DNA from: Ignelater luminosus | Lineage: Eukaryota; Arthropoda; Insecta; Coleoptera; Elateridae | Assembly (NCBI GenBank): GCA_011009095.1 | Contig: VTPC01000503.1 | Location: 249,723-313,722, forward strand | DNA: 64,000 nucleotides | Direction of reading: 5' to 3' | Position numbers and translations under genes: made by a program | The notes under the pieces: model-generated | Told to the model about the DNA's origin: nothing | What the model saw: the letters and a program-made list of their open reading frames with translations, nothing else | The model's database searches: none | In this document: positions 23,435 to 36,400 of the stretch, in pieces | Position numbering within the stretch: the stretch's first letter is position 1 | Layout of the letters: every line of letters starts with the position of its first letter

Positions 23435-26123
23435 CTATTGATTTTGTTAAAATTATCCTTTTCCACGAACATTCATAACACTAGCTACGACGACACGGAC
23501 GTAAGGGTAATATTATACTGTTGTTTTTATCAATAAATTACCTGTCATAGCTTTGTTTGTTACCGATAAGAAGATTGCAAGTTCTTTTTAATTATTTTTT
23601 CTAAATTAATCACTGTGTCGTGATTATATTTTTTTTGCATACCATTACTAAATTATCAGAAAAATGATCTCTTTTCCGTTCTATCCAATTAATGAACTAA
23701 TTGGTTAATTAGTTACTAACATTTCAAGTTGTTCAAATTAGCAGACATTTGTACCTACATAAATCTGTTGATCACATTCATTTTTTTATCTTACATCCGG
23801 TTCGGTTGTTACAATAGACGAAAAAACAAAACAAAACAAAAACAAATTTAGAAATGTTCATGAATGTTAACAGACGTGTGAGATATGGTCCACAAGATGT
23901 TATGACCTTATGAATAATTCATAGGTGCTAATTTAACTGCAAGAAAAATAATTTTAAGTTTAGGAAAAAAACTAATTAACACGTCAATAAATCTGAACCA
24001 TAATTTATACCTACCGTTCGTCAGAAATAAATTATGATTAACATCAATTACTTATTTTAATGGGTCATTACATTAAACGTGAGATTTTAATAGCTTTAAA
24101 GTACTTGTGCATCGCAAGATATGGTAAGCCACTCATCATAAAAAAGGTTCTACGTGAACTTGTCAGATTTAAGGTAATTCGCCAAATAATTCTACCAAAA
24201 AGTTATTTCTCACCACACTCATATTTTGTGTTGTATCGAGTTGTAATGAAGTATATTAAAGCTTTTAATATTCAATAGGGATGACCATGGTTATTTCACA
24301 ATAAATCAATTTCTCATTTAAGCTATCAACATGAATGTTAATTGCATAAAATTAAATAAATCATACGTGAGTACATTGAAGAAGTAATTGTTTGAAATAT
24401 TTACTACCACCAACCTCATTGCGATTTTGTTTAAGTTCCAGATTTCGAATTTCAAGGCAGGTGATAACTAATGAAAGTGTAGTATTAAAAGGTTAAGCAT
24501 TTAAATGATGGCTGTTAATCTTTATATTCCCTTATTGCCTATTTCCGACCTACTTAAGTCTTTAATTTTGCGTGGTAACCTGTAATTTGTCAATATATCA
24601 ATAGTTCTTGCTATCCATTGCAAGTAGTAATTTTCCATATTTTTTAAACAACGATAAATTAGTTAATCACAAAGATTTAGATTTAGAATGGTGTTTACTT
24701 GTAGATGAAACACAAGGGGTAAAGTGTTGCGAAAACAAATTATAACAAATTAAATGGGGATTTACATACAAATACAAATTGAACATCAGTCTTTTGATAC
24801 ATAATTGTCGGTGGGCTTTCCTGGGAACTTTAGGCCTTCTCTTCGACCAAGAATGGAAATTTTTAGGAAGAGGAAGTTCACTTCCCTGGAAATCACTATT
24901 GCGCTATTTACCTATCTCACTAGGAAAAACCACAGAAAACCTTAATGAGTATAGGGACATCGAACTTGAGACTTTACAATGCTGCCTAGAGCATTACATA
25001 TTACACCGCTGAGAAATCAGTTAATAACATTATATTAGTGCAACAGGATATCACACGTCTTCCTGTTCTATTATAGAACATTATTATTTCTTGTATACAA
25101 TTTTTTTGTTTTTTTAAACAAACACAGTCGCGATATAAAATACGACGAAGTCCCGTGGATTGAAAACGATCTATCTAATTAAGCTAGCTCTAATTAAACC
25201 GAGAAAGAAGCTGTATAATTTTGAAATTTGCTGGTAACTGACCATGTGAAAAAATATTGAAAGGTATCAAGTTTCGATAGAAGTAATAATAAATATGCAA
25301 ACCAAAAGAACATCAAAGACTTGTTAGTGTTGTTCACACCTTCAATTATTGTTATCATTGTAACTTGATATCCCATAAAATATTTTACACAGTCTAGATA
25401 AAAGAATGTCTATCTTTACTGTGTTAATAATTAGACGCGTAAATTTGTTTCTTGTCGGCGGTATTGTTTAGAAAAAACAATCGTAAAATTTAATATACAA
25501 TAACTCGAGCTATTATAAAGAATATTTTTTTGATGCAGCTGTTTGAAATGTTTTTTGTTTTGTTACGATATCCTACATCTCAGAAACGGGTTGTCGTATC
25601 AAAATGGTGATTTTGACTGTTGGTTCGTTTGAAAGATTCTTACAAACTGTCTATTATTTTTTGTTTTGACAGATGTCCTATATCTTAGGAACGTCTGTGT
25701 TTTTTAAGGCTAGAAAGAATTTTGGAACGGAAAATTGATCGAAAAAACCGGAAACGCCAGATCTAGAAATCACACATGGGATAACTCGAGAGATTTTCAG
25801 TATGGCTTACAGTAACATTTATTACCAAACTAAATTCAACTCTTCGTGGTCCTTTCGCAACTTGAACTTTCTTTGACATGATAAACATTGCAACTTTACG
25901 TTTTTAGTCTCAATGGTGATAATTTTAACATAATCGTATCAATCATTACTTAAAGAGCAAACGTGAACATAACGATTCTTTATGCAGGTTTTTGAAGTAG
26001 TTGGAGTTTCATCCTTCTTTGCCGTCCATTTTCTTAGTTCGTCACCCATTTTGGACAGAATTGCAATATTTAATCAGCGAATAGAAAGAAATGCCGATGC
26101 GCTTCAAACAATGATAAGTGATT
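23435..26123. other. AT-rich DNA, minor repeats only
   Basis: No gene is recognised. A short CAAAA-type run lies near 23826-23845. Near 25566 and 25673 two similar blocks (GATATCCTACATCTCAGAAACG and GATGTCCTATATCTTAGGAACG) suggest repeat debris. The open frame from 25982 runs into the N gap and cannot be judged. Confidence 0.4.
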
Positions 26124-26523
26124 NNNNNNNNNNNNNNNNNNNNNNNNNNNNNNNNNNNNNNNNNNNNNNNNNNNNNNNNNNNNNNNNNNNNNNNNNNNNN
26201 NNNNNNNNNNNNNNNNNNNNNNNNNNNNNNNNNNNNNNNNNNNNNNNNNNNNNNNNNNNNNNNNNNNNNNNNNNNNNNNNNNNNNNNNNNNNNNNNNNNN
26301 NNNNNNNNNNNNNNNNNNNNNNNNNNNNNNNNNNNNNNNNNNNNNNNNNNNNNNNNNNNNNNNNNNNNNNNNNNNNNNNNNNNNNNNNNNNNNNNNNNNN
26401 NNNNNNNNNNNNNNNNNNNNNNNNNNNNNNNNNNNNNNNNNNNNNNNNNNNNNNNNNNNNNNNNNNNNNNNNNNNNNNNNNNNNNNNNNNNNNNNNNNNN
26501 NNNNNNNNNNNNNNNNNNNNNNN
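26124..26523. other. assembly gap (400 N)
   Basis: A run of exactly 400 unknown bases. Sequence on either side gives no clue to the content, and a round gap length may be nominal. Confidence 1.
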
Positions 26524-26754
26524 TACATAAACCAGAGAAGTTAGCAGTGAAAACAAGAATGAAAATACAACATCAGTTTTTTAAGTTTATTTGTAAAAGT
26601 ACTCCGATCTTACAATAGGAGAGTTACACTAGGACAAACAGCATTAAATAAGACGATAGGAAACATATTATTTTATCCCCTACTGTTTTTCCACACGATC
26701 GGGTTAAAGTAACACCAGTATCTAAGGTTTATAAGTCTTTTGGCCCTTAACGAA

Positions 26755-27035
26755 AACAAGCTTGACTCCTATTTGAGTATAGCTGACATAAGAAGGTTAT
26801 TGGCGGCCGAAGCCCGACTGCAGACTACCAAAAGCAACATGTTGAATGGTGAAACCCGATGCGCGTTAGAGTACAGTTGACCTAAAACGGCTAATGGGAG
26901 ACTGTACCTACCTAGGTGACTTCATGGCGGGCAAAGCCTTACTGTAGGCCGCCAAAGGAAAGTTGTTAGAGGGTGTTAGAGTATTTATAATAAAATCGAC
27001 TTAAGAAGGTTAATGGAGGGCGAAGCCGACCACTT
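26755..27035. repeat. imperfect tandem repeats, GC-richer
   Basis: The motif ACATAAGAAGGTTATTGGCGGCCGAAGCC recurs in diverged form as CATGGCGGGCAAAGCC and CTTAAGAAGGTTAATGGAGGGCGAAGCC, interleaved with TTAGAGTA..-type blocks. It looks like about three decayed units of roughly 100-130 bp. Confidence 0.5.
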
Positions 27036-27146
27036 GAAACTATGGCACGATCACCTACAGAGGATTAAATAGAATGAGTGGTACTCAATATGTACCACTT
27101 GTTGCGCTTACCATGACAGTTTTACACACATACTTTTAGAGCTATA

Positions 27147-27810
27147 TAGTGTGTTCAGCGAGGAATGGGACAGCGCGATATCTCAGGAACGAATGCAGAT
27201 TTTAAAATTCTGAAAACTTTGTTATAAATGTAAGGTAGGGCCACATGTTTTACGATAAAAAAATTTTAAATTAAATGCGTCACCGCTAGATGGTCTCTTA
27301 CTATGTTACTGTTATGAGCAGGTGCGCCGTCTTGTTGAAAATACATCACCTGCCTCAAATTTAAATTAACATTCTCAAGCAAAAGAGGTAGCTGATGTAC
27401 TAGGGTATTTCCGAGACGATGGATAGGTACTAATGGTTCTGTAAGATGGCCAGCTTCAGAAATGTAGAAGAATTTGCTTATTGTCTCTACAGAATACAAT
27501 CTTTTACATCTTTAGTCAAATTTACAAAAATTATTATTTTCTCGAAAAGTAAACCAGATAGGTTAGTAGCACTTATAAAGAAAGTTATCGCAAATATGTT
27601 GCAAATTTCAAAAATCGAATAAAAAGTAGGGTATTCCAATTAAAAAAATTAAGTTAGGTAGCATCACCTGGTGGTGACGCATTTAATTTAAAAAATTTTT
27701 ATCACAAAATATGTGCCTCCACCTTACATTTATAACAAAATATTCAGAATTTTAAAATTTGCATTCGTTCCCGAAATATCGCGCTGTCCCATTCCTCGCT
27801 GAACACACTG
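27147..27810 (-). mobile_element. long-TIR Tc1/mariner derivative with transposase remnant
   Basis: This is a 664-bp element flanked by TA (27145-27146, 27811-27812). The terminal inverted repeats are about 150 bp (27147-27296 and 27661-27810) and begin AGTGTGTTCAGCGAGGAATGGG. Between them the - strand encodes a transposase fragment (27499-27266) ending VMYFQQDGAPAHNS, the motif around the second catalytic Asp of the FQQDGA-type Tc1/mariner families. The N- and C-terminal parts of the enzyme are missing. This is therefore an internal-deletion derivative that would depend on a related element for movement. Confidence 0.8.
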
Positions 27811-28479
27811 TATAGTGCACTTCGTGCCTAGGGAGACTTTTAACGATGAGTCAAGAACTATAACATACTACAGTTTCAACCAACTTTGTATAAGGGTACT
27901 CAATGATTATGCGGAGTTCTTTAATCAAACGATCTAGTTTTAACTTTGGAGCTCTAAAATATGCGAACGTGTTTTGTCGTTATACGAGCCTGCAGGTAGA
28001 ACGAGCCGTCTTGAAAAACTCTTCTCTTATATTGTTAACTGCCCTTGTGTTCTTACCATGACTATCAACTAAGTTTTCTCTTTGTTTACTTTGATTCAAT
28101 TTCGCAACTATAAGAGAAAGAATCGGATATGTTTTAGTAACTAAATCTCGATTGTTAAGTCAGTTACATGGCTACCTAAAGAAAAACGCCGGCCGATGGA
28201 CACCAGTGCGAAATGCAATATGAAGATTTAGATTTTGTTTCTAAAAATTATTGTGTGATTTCTATTCAATTGCTGTGTCTACTCCATCAAGGTAGTATTG
28301 GCACTTTGTTTCTTCTGAGATGAAACACAAAAACGAGAATTATAGTTTTATATACCAGAGCAGAAGATAACAAGTGATCCAAAGAAAATTTCATCGAAGT
28401 CGCCCATGCAAGAAATTAAGCTTGTCTGAAATTATAGAAACTGACGGATGTAGTTTGACACTAGTCAAGTGACATTATG

Positions 28480-29560
28480 CTACTTAAAGCGAAAGAATCT
28501 GGTCATTTGGATACAACTACAGTTTTTTTCTACAAGGCAAATAAAAGTGATCTTCGACTATAAGTTAGTCTGAGTGCAATTGTTTCTCAAAATATCACTT
28601 TTGGTTAAAAGACGAATTTAAAAGAACATGGGCTTTGCAAGAAGTCTAAATCAACTATTGCAAGCGTTTTAAATAATTTCCATAAACAACTAATAATAAA
28701 CCAAAGGCCTGGTTCTGGTAGAGAACCAAGTCCAAGTTGTAAAAGGACAGAAAAAAAGTGGTAGCAGCTTTTAAGCGAAATCCGAACGAATCAGTGAGGA
28801 ATGTGGCAAGAAAAGTTGTAACATCTTCATAGTTCATCTTATGTTCAAAAGGTAAAAATTCGAAATGCACTAAAAGCCTTTAAAGTACAGGAAGTCCTAA
28901 ATTGAGATCAAAAGCAAAACTATAAGGCCAAAAACCGTGCAAGAAAACTGTATACTAGATCTTTTAGAAAACGTGATTTTGTGATAATGGATGATTAAGT
29001 CTACGCCAAGACTGACTTTCAACAGTTTTCTGAACAAGAGTTCTTTACTTCTACAAACAAATTTGGAGTTGGAGATAAATATAAACAAAAGAAAATATCA
29101 AGATTTACTGGAAGATTATTGATGTGGCAAGCAATCTGCACGTGTGGTAATCGCAGTAAAAGCTTTATCAATAAAGCAATCAGCTACAAAGAAATTTATT
29201 TAAAAGAATGTTAGAGAAACAGGTTGCTATCATTTATTGAAGTTAATAGAGTTTCAACTCTCTTTTGGTCTGATTTAACCACAACATCACGGAGTGGTAA
29301 CAAACAAATGGAATCACCTTTGTGTCCAAAGACAGCAATCTGCCCAACTGCCCAAAACTCCGAGCTATCGAAAAATATTAGACTCAGGTGAAGCAAGGTT
29401 ATGAAAATGACAAGAAGAAGCCAAAGAACAGTGAATTTCAGAAAAAGTGAAAAACGCACCGCCACCTGTTACTCCTGGCACTGTACAAGATTTAATGTGT
29501 AAGGTAGAAAGCAAAGTCGGAAATTTTAGTTATGTGTTGCAATAATATAAAATTGCTGTA
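28480..29560 (+). pseudogene. dead Tc1-like transposase
   Basis: Broken + strand frames give collinear blocks of an IS630/Tc1-like transposase. They run from an HTH-flanking KRTEKKVVAAFKRNPNES segment (about 28740-28790), through NVARKVVTSS and a central TDFQQFSEQEFFTSTNKFGV-like segment (about 29010-29060), to a WQAICTCGNRSKSFIN segment (about 29124-29171). A C-terminal NCPKLRAIEKY block (about 29347-29380) follows, where intact relatives have PNCPELRPIEKYW. Stops and shifts occur every few dozen codons. No terminal repeats were found, so the element ends are unknown. The family is assigned from recalled motif order. Confidence 0.65.
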
Positions 29561-30486
29561 ATTATGCTGTAAATAGATCTTCAAGTTAAGATTTAACTAG
29601 ATTTCTTCGCGCACAAGCTTTATTATAAATAGCGACTGCTTCAATTATCAGACATAATGAATGCTTTGATGAAATTTTGTTCGTATCACAGGATATTATT
29701 AGCTACTGTATAACTCTACCTTATCGTTTGTGGGTGGTATAATGAATCATAGGATGCATGCAGGGACGTTCAGCAGTTGAAATTCTAACTAAGCAATTTT
29801 ATTGTCCCTGAGTGGCCGATAGATTGTAGTAGATACTTGTTCTCAGACGGGGACTGAAGTCTGATCTTTCTATAGGTGTATTACGTAGGATAAAGAAGAG
29901 AATATACTTCAATAAAGAGGGAACTCAACGAAATAATTAAGAAAAAAAAAGTAAATTATCGATAATAATATTTGTAGAAATACAAAGAAATTTTATTCGA
30001 AGAAGTTGTGCTTCTACTCACTTTAAAACTATTTTCCATTATACAAGTGGTTTTACGATTAGGTAGTAAATCATATCAAAATTCTTTATGATGAATGTTT
30101 CGTTGTATACATTTGATATTTCTTGATAGCTTATTGAATGCTGATTAAACGTTATTACTCTACATGGTACTAACTTTGCTCTTCTCGATAACACTCAACT
30201 GTTTGTCTTTGAAGTTTTGCCTTAATTTGATAAGAAATGTAAAGTAATTTTAAAATGTGCAGACAGACTTTATACTACTTTTGTAAATAGAATGTTTTGA
30301 TGTTTTTGTAAAATAACATATGTATGGACCAAAATCAACTTGAAATATCAACAACCCATAAAAGTAGCAATCGAACAAAACGCAATTAATCTTTGTTTCG
30401 TTCATGAGAAGTCTATAATTAAATTTGTTGGTGTTATCTCTGTATATTGTTAGGAAAATTCAGTAATTAGCGAACTTTTTTTTAAT
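29561..30486. other. AT-rich DNA, nothing recognised
   Basis: No gene, RNA or bounded repeat is visible. Confidence 0.4.
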
Positions 30487-30625
30487 AAGGTATTGAAAGT
30501 GGTACTTCCTTAAGATATATTCAAAATTTTTATTTCACAACCGGTTTCGACGTTTATTCATCATCTTCAGGTTGTGAAATAAAAATTTTGAATATATCTT
30601 AAGGAAGTACCACTTTCAATACCTT
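30487..30625. repeat. perfect 56-bp-arm palindrome, 27-base loop
   Basis: Arms 30487-30542 and 30570-30625 are exact reverse complements. Loop and inner stem on the - strand read CTGAAGATGATGAATAAACG then TCGAAACCGG. This GATGATGA...CGAAACC layout is also seen in other repeats here (near 36092 and 44599). It superficially resembles the GAUGA...GAAA core spacing of hammerhead-type motifs linked to Penelope-like elements, but the C of CUGAUGA is absent. Confidence 0.95.
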
Positions 30626-30999
30626 AACAATATACCTTAAGCAATGGATCTTTATCATATTTTTCTTAATAAGTTATTTATGCTTGTAAATAACGATATA
30701 TCGTTTTATTATTTTCAATCTTTTCTTTTGTAAATACGTTACTCCTTTTTTAAAAATTAAGTTTAACGTCTTTCTATAATATAAAAGCCCTCTGGTTTAA
30801 TGCCCCTTGACAGTGTCTAAATTTATGGCTTGGGAACGTTAAATTTCTCTAGAATTTTTTTATAAAAATGTTTCCTTAATATTAAATTAGAGATGTATTA
30901 GGGCTTGATATAGAAGGAAATGACTTCTGAATTTATATTCTTCAGACTTCATTTTTTTGCGATTCGAGGAATTTTATACTCTTATCTTTTGGTTTTGTT

Positions 31000-32260
31000 A
31001 CTCTTAAAACTATTAATCTGTCACTTTGTGTAGCATAGACAGATTTATATTTCTATACTTGCCGAGTGCAACGTCCAAATTTCTCGCTAAATTACACCCT
31101 TCTTGCATTATTTTATTGGTTGTCCTATCACCCGATATGTTGATCAATCAATTATCTATTAGTTCCACCCTCTTGGGGGGTTGGAAGTTACCTTTCTCGC
31201 TTCAGCACTCAACAGAGTTCATCTACCGCTATCGAAGCAGATGCACGCGTCTTTCGTGTCTTCTCTTGTGAAATTTTGGAACATAGAAATAATTTCACGA
31301 ACTACCGAGAAATAGTTTTGAGCTAGTTTCTGCTAAGGTTAAGTTATACCTGAGTGGAAATATTGCGAATGAATTCTGTCTTTGTTAAACAATTTATAGA
31401 CTTTTCCTCGGGATATTCCGGATGCGTCTTTATCATACCGTACCTCGAAAATTACCGCCAGCAGGCGGAAATTGCAAAATAATTTCACAACGAACTCTCA
31501 AAACTATCGTATCGTTATTTATCTTATAATATCTTAATATTTTTATCGAAGTTTTCTACGAGATTTGTACTGCCTCGCTGTGTATAGATATTTTGAATTC
31601 ACATTGTGAAAGTAAGTATCTACATAGAGTGCAGTACAATCTCCATTTCATTTATTTGTGTATCATTCGAACCTGTGGTTAGACCCAGGCTAACATATCG
31701 CCTACTGACCTAGATACGAAGATCAGGGGTCTTCTGTTTTAAAACTATTCTAAACTAGGTCACCGACATTCTACTACAGCTGGCGCCCTCTCAATATCGA
31801 AACTTCTAAGATTACCGTATTATTATTATAGTTTATCGTTTGCTCTAAACTCTCTTAGCTCACGACCCGTCTTCGACTGTATAAAGGCTAGCATTACAGG
31901 TGGCGTATCGATTTTATATATGGTTACACTACCGATAGCTCACTAATCCCAATTTTTCCCGTAATAACACTTTTGAAATCAGAAAAATATTGGGCATCTA
32001 AATATCGAGAAACAACCTCAATAAAAGAAATTAGAGGATGTTATATAATGAAATTGAGACATCATGTACAAACTTATGAGACAATGCAAAATTCAAAGTC
32101 TTCTTCTATTGTAGATCATCTGTTCGGTGATATGTGTAAGACATTACTACAGACCCAGAAAGTTTGGCAGAGGCGCCTCACAAGCAAAGACAAATAAGCC
32201 CTTAAGAGATTTGACAGTTGACGAGAGAAAGGAGATCATAACTTTGTAATTAATTGATAT
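31000..32260 (+). mobile_element. possible LTR-retroelement remnant
   Basis: A primer-binding-site-like TGGCGCCCTC occurs at 31781-31790. About 190 bases later an open stretch (31973-32197, no ATG) encodes a lysine- and glutamine-rich peptide with VDHLFGDMCKTLLQTQKVWQ. After a one-base shift similarity-like composition continues (LTVDERKEIITL, to about 32250). That order (PBS, then gag-like ORF) would fit an LTR retroelement, but I could not find a paired LTR and do not recognise the peptide. Treat as a weak hypothesis. Confidence 0.25.
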
Positions 32261-35200
32261 AATTTGTATTGGAATATAATATTTAACTGGTATCAAGGTT
32301 TAACGGCTTAGGTGAACGCTGTGGTGGTTATCTCACAATAGCGGAATAGGGTTCAGATATTTTTCTAATTTGTTTGTATGGTATAGTTAGATTTTTGTTA
32401 TTTGATTGATATAATTAGGCGTGCCACATAAAAAGATAAATATCTATAAGGGTGTTGCCATCAGAATGTGTTGAGAAATATTGGAATAGAGTATGTGATT
32501 AGAATTGTTCTTTTATATGTTTAAATCGGAAAAATAGCAAAAGAATAAAAAAAGAACCGAATCAAATATTTTAACACGTAGGAAGTGTTTGCTAAGTAAT
32601 TTTGACATAGCAACAAAGACTTATTTTCCTTTAAAAGGTTGTTGACAGAAAAGCGTTTTTGCCACTATGCATCCCAGGATATTAATAACTATAATAAACC
32701 AATAAAAATGTCATTGCGTTGATCCTTTTTTATAAAAAGTTGACAGACCAAAACGATAAAAACTGTCTGGGGCAAAATCCTAAAACGTTTCTTAATTGAC
32801 TTGTTTTGTTAGATGTTGTTCACTAGGTGATGTTATGTTGATATTTTTATATGACATTTATTGCTTTGAATTTTTTGTTTTATTATTCTGTACTATTATA
32901 ATTATTTATTGATTAAAGATTGTTGTTGCTTTAATTGCAATAATTATTGTGTTTTTAAATAAAATATTATTTAATAATTTAGAGCGTTTCTCGAAAATAT
33001 AGTACAAATTCTGTGACGCAATACAAGAAGGCTATAACAATACTTCTATAAAAGCTATGCTTTTAATTGTTTAAATAACGTGCATATTTTACGTTTCATA
33101 AATTGCATCATGTAACAAAAAATGTTGCCATAATATCTTAAAACAATCGTAACAGACATTCTTGAATATTTGTGGTGACTCTTTTTTAGAATGACGTTTT
33201 TGTAATTCTCATATAGTAAAAGGAAGCTAAGATTCCTTCTAATACTCCATTATTCTTTTCTTTTAGAAAACATGACAATCAATTTTTTTCTCTTTATAAG
33301 GAAGTTATTTCTTCAAATTAATGTTAATCTCTAATTATATTTTCTTCATTGTTCCATCGATGACTTTACAGATTTATTTATAAATCAGAGCCTGCTTAAA
33401 CGGTAGTCAAACATATTAAAACCATTCATTCACTCTTACATAATATAAAAAAATTTCATTACGAAATTAATACAAAATAGTTTTTTAAGGTCAAAACCTT
33501 TCATAAGGAAAACAGTAAAACGCTTTGTTACATATAATAATAATGTCTGTCCGCCGATATATCCAAATCGGCCGGGTGTCCTAACTTTTGTTGTTTTATA
33601 AATAAATATAAATGAAAGTTGTTGGAAGAGATAAAAATCCTAGATCACCCTGAAACGATTTTATTGTTGTCTCGGTATATTTTATAACTTTATAACCTGA
33701 ATGTGTTATTAGGTTTTTCGGGTTATCGCTGTTTAAAAAGAATTTTCAAAGGAGATTTCAATGATGGTGTCAGTAACGAACCTTAATTTAAAAAAATAAA
33801 TTTCCTTCAACAAAAGCGATTCAATAAATTAAATTTTTAATTTCCAAGCTCTTATCCTTACTTTCATGGCTTTTCTTTTAGAATGTAAATTTTCAAAATT
33901 GTGTAGGCTCTTAATTTAAATGAAAATAGAAATAATTATTGTTATTCTAATATATTCTTGAATTTTAAATTACGAAGGTTTAAGTTAAGTCGTTGAAATA
34001 TTAACAACTGTGTAAACAATCAAAATAATATTTGGAAAAACAACATTTTTAAAAGTTTCCCTGTGGAATAGAACACCTGGCGTTAACTGGATCGGAACGC
34101 TTTATGTTGTTTTCAGATCGTGTAATTTAATTTTATTATGCACCTAGTGCAACTTTAAATTGCACCAATTATTCATAATGCACAAGAAATAAAATTTATT
34201 ACTTACCTCACCGATATTGTAGTACTCCATTCTAATAGCACTCAAGAACTATAATATAAAACAATGTAAGGCTGCATGAAACAATGGCGAGTAATAGAAC
34301 TCTATTTTAAATGATAATAAAAAAAGAAAAAAATTACTTAACATTTAAGCAACGTTTAACGGCCTGAAATTTTGCAATATTTTCAGCCAATTAAAACTTG
34401 GAAAGTATTTTTGAGGACTTTTTTAATTTACGATCAGAAGGAAAGTTGATGGGTTGATATCAAAATTTTGTATCTGAAAGGCTATAGCGGTTGTTTTGTA
34501 TGCGGGATGTTGGTGAATTTCGTAATGCATTTTTTGTCAGCATTGACCGCGTAAACTTGACACTGAAATTTGTGTGTATGTGCACAATTTATAAATTGAA
34601 TCTTTTTACTTTCAGATTGCGAAGGAAGATATTGACATTATTTTTTTATTTATCTTGGTGGAAAATTTAAAAAGACTCAAAGAAATTTATCAGGGTCATG
34701 AACAAATAATCAAACAAAGAATATAAACGTCAACAACACAATCAACTATTTTGCATAGAATTAGAATCTTAGTGTTAGGTAATTAAAGATCATCACTATC
34801 CTATCGATAATATGAATTCAAGGTAGACGTCGAGAGATTTTCTGTATAGATCTAGGATGTTTGTTGTGCATGAAGGTATTTTACTAGAAGATGTATTTCT
34901 TTAGAATGCATTTCGCAACAGTAGGAATTTATTATAATCTAAAAGTTTATATGTATCCCTTTTACGCAATGGCTGACGTAGATACGGTCTGATTGTTAGA
35001 ATAATTCACTTTATTTTATTTTAAAGGTCATTTATTAAAGTGGTGTTCTATTAAGTTATATGTATTAATTATTATTTACTCCTTGATTTGATTTCCCATT
35101 TAATAAAAGCGACTTGTAAATTGATTGGGAAGGGTGTCGTAAAATACCAGTTGTTATCTAGACAGCTGTGGAAACCTTCAAAATGTTATTATTTTAAATG

Positions 35201-35865
35201 TGATCGTAAACGATCCCTTTTTTTATTTGCTGTGCAGTTCTTTTTCTTTATTGCTTGCACTCTTACTTTCCGCATATTATTTCGTAAAAAAATCAACCTT
35301 TCGTTGATTGATAATGATACCACTAACGTCAGTTAGAGCTTTGAACTTCTATGAATGCTAATTACATTTTTTTCCTTCAATATGCACTTTCAGTGTGGAG
35401 TTCTCGCATTCATAGTTGAACGGAAAAGAAAGGATTATCTATAGAGACCACACACAGGAGCTTCCGTCTGATAAACATATATTTTACAGTAGCTATCCGA
35501 GTGATGAATAAAAGATCTGAATATTTTATGATAAAATATTTTAAGCTTGTTACAGATCTTTCATCTGTTAAATGTCTTCGAATAAGATACGTCCAACATA
35601 TCAAGTTGAAACTTACATTTGATTATAAAATACAACGATGTTAACATCAATTTATTGAACGTTTTTTATCGCAACTGATTCGATTTTATTTACTTCGCTA
35701 GGCCTTTTTTAACTATCGGATACATTTATTTTCATTGCACTAACGTGTGACCGTTAAAATTCGTTTCGTGCTCTTTTGTAAACATGATAGGGTTATTTTG
35801 GTTTTGATTTTTTTGTGTTAAACGCTGATGTGACCAACTGTAATAATTGCTGTTCATCTTCAAAA
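32261..35865. other. AT-rich DNA, nothing recognised
   Basis: Very AT-rich with no domain-bearing frame and no inverted-repeat element that I could delimit. 35088-35336 (+) is open but hydrophobic and AT-driven. Confidence 0.4.
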
Positions 35866-35869
35866 TTTT

Positions 35870-36400
35870 GGTTAAGCACATGATTCTTGACATAACCTCA
35901 GAGGAAAGAAGTCTAACGGTGTTAGATCAGGTGATCGTGCAGGCCAGGGTACTGCAGAATGCATTAATTTATAGCATAAGAAATCAAAATAACTCTATCA
36001 TATTTACATCATTAGAATCGTGACAACAAGAGCTATTCAAAACAATTTTCAATTGTTTTTTCGCCTATTTAAAAAAATGAGTTTGATGATGGTTACTCGA
36101 AACCGAAACGTTGTACAGGAATTTTGTTAGCGTATTTTAATAGAGAACAAAAAGTGGCAATGGAAAAGTGGTTTTAGTTTTCTGATATCTCTTCAAATAA
36201 ACGAAAGAAAAAATAATAACGAAAATCCAGAAATCTACTCTTTCTTAAATATCTCTGAAACTATCCAAGATATCTAAATTTTGCAAATGCCAACAAAAAG
36301 GTCCTATAAATAGCCAACTTTCATCCCATTTAACCGATCCTATATCTCTTACCGTTTCCAAGATTCCCATACTGTACACCTTATCTTGGACATACTGTAT
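35870..36400 (-). mobile_element. Tc1/mariner derivative with transposase C-terminal remnant
   Basis: The - strand of about 35955-35895 encodes WPARSPDLTPLDFF, the third-catalytic-residue region of Tc1/mariner transposases, then decays. From 35930 rightward the sequence is a close direct copy of 44443-44880. It ends in TTGGACATACTGTATA, so 36399 is a probable terminus. Relative to the 44431 copy it has an extra stretch of about 30 bp (near 36280-36310). The left terminus was not identified. Confidence 0.6.

Noticed and set aside
25982..26618. Open frames of 150-182 codons around 26124-26523
   Set aside because: Most of their length is Ns, so they are artefacts of the assembly gap. The readable 47 codons (25982-26123) have no recognised domain.
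30560..30600. Functional hammerhead ribozyme in the palindrome loop
   Set aside because: The CUGAUGA box lacks its first C and stem II pairing is poor, so only a resemblance is reported.
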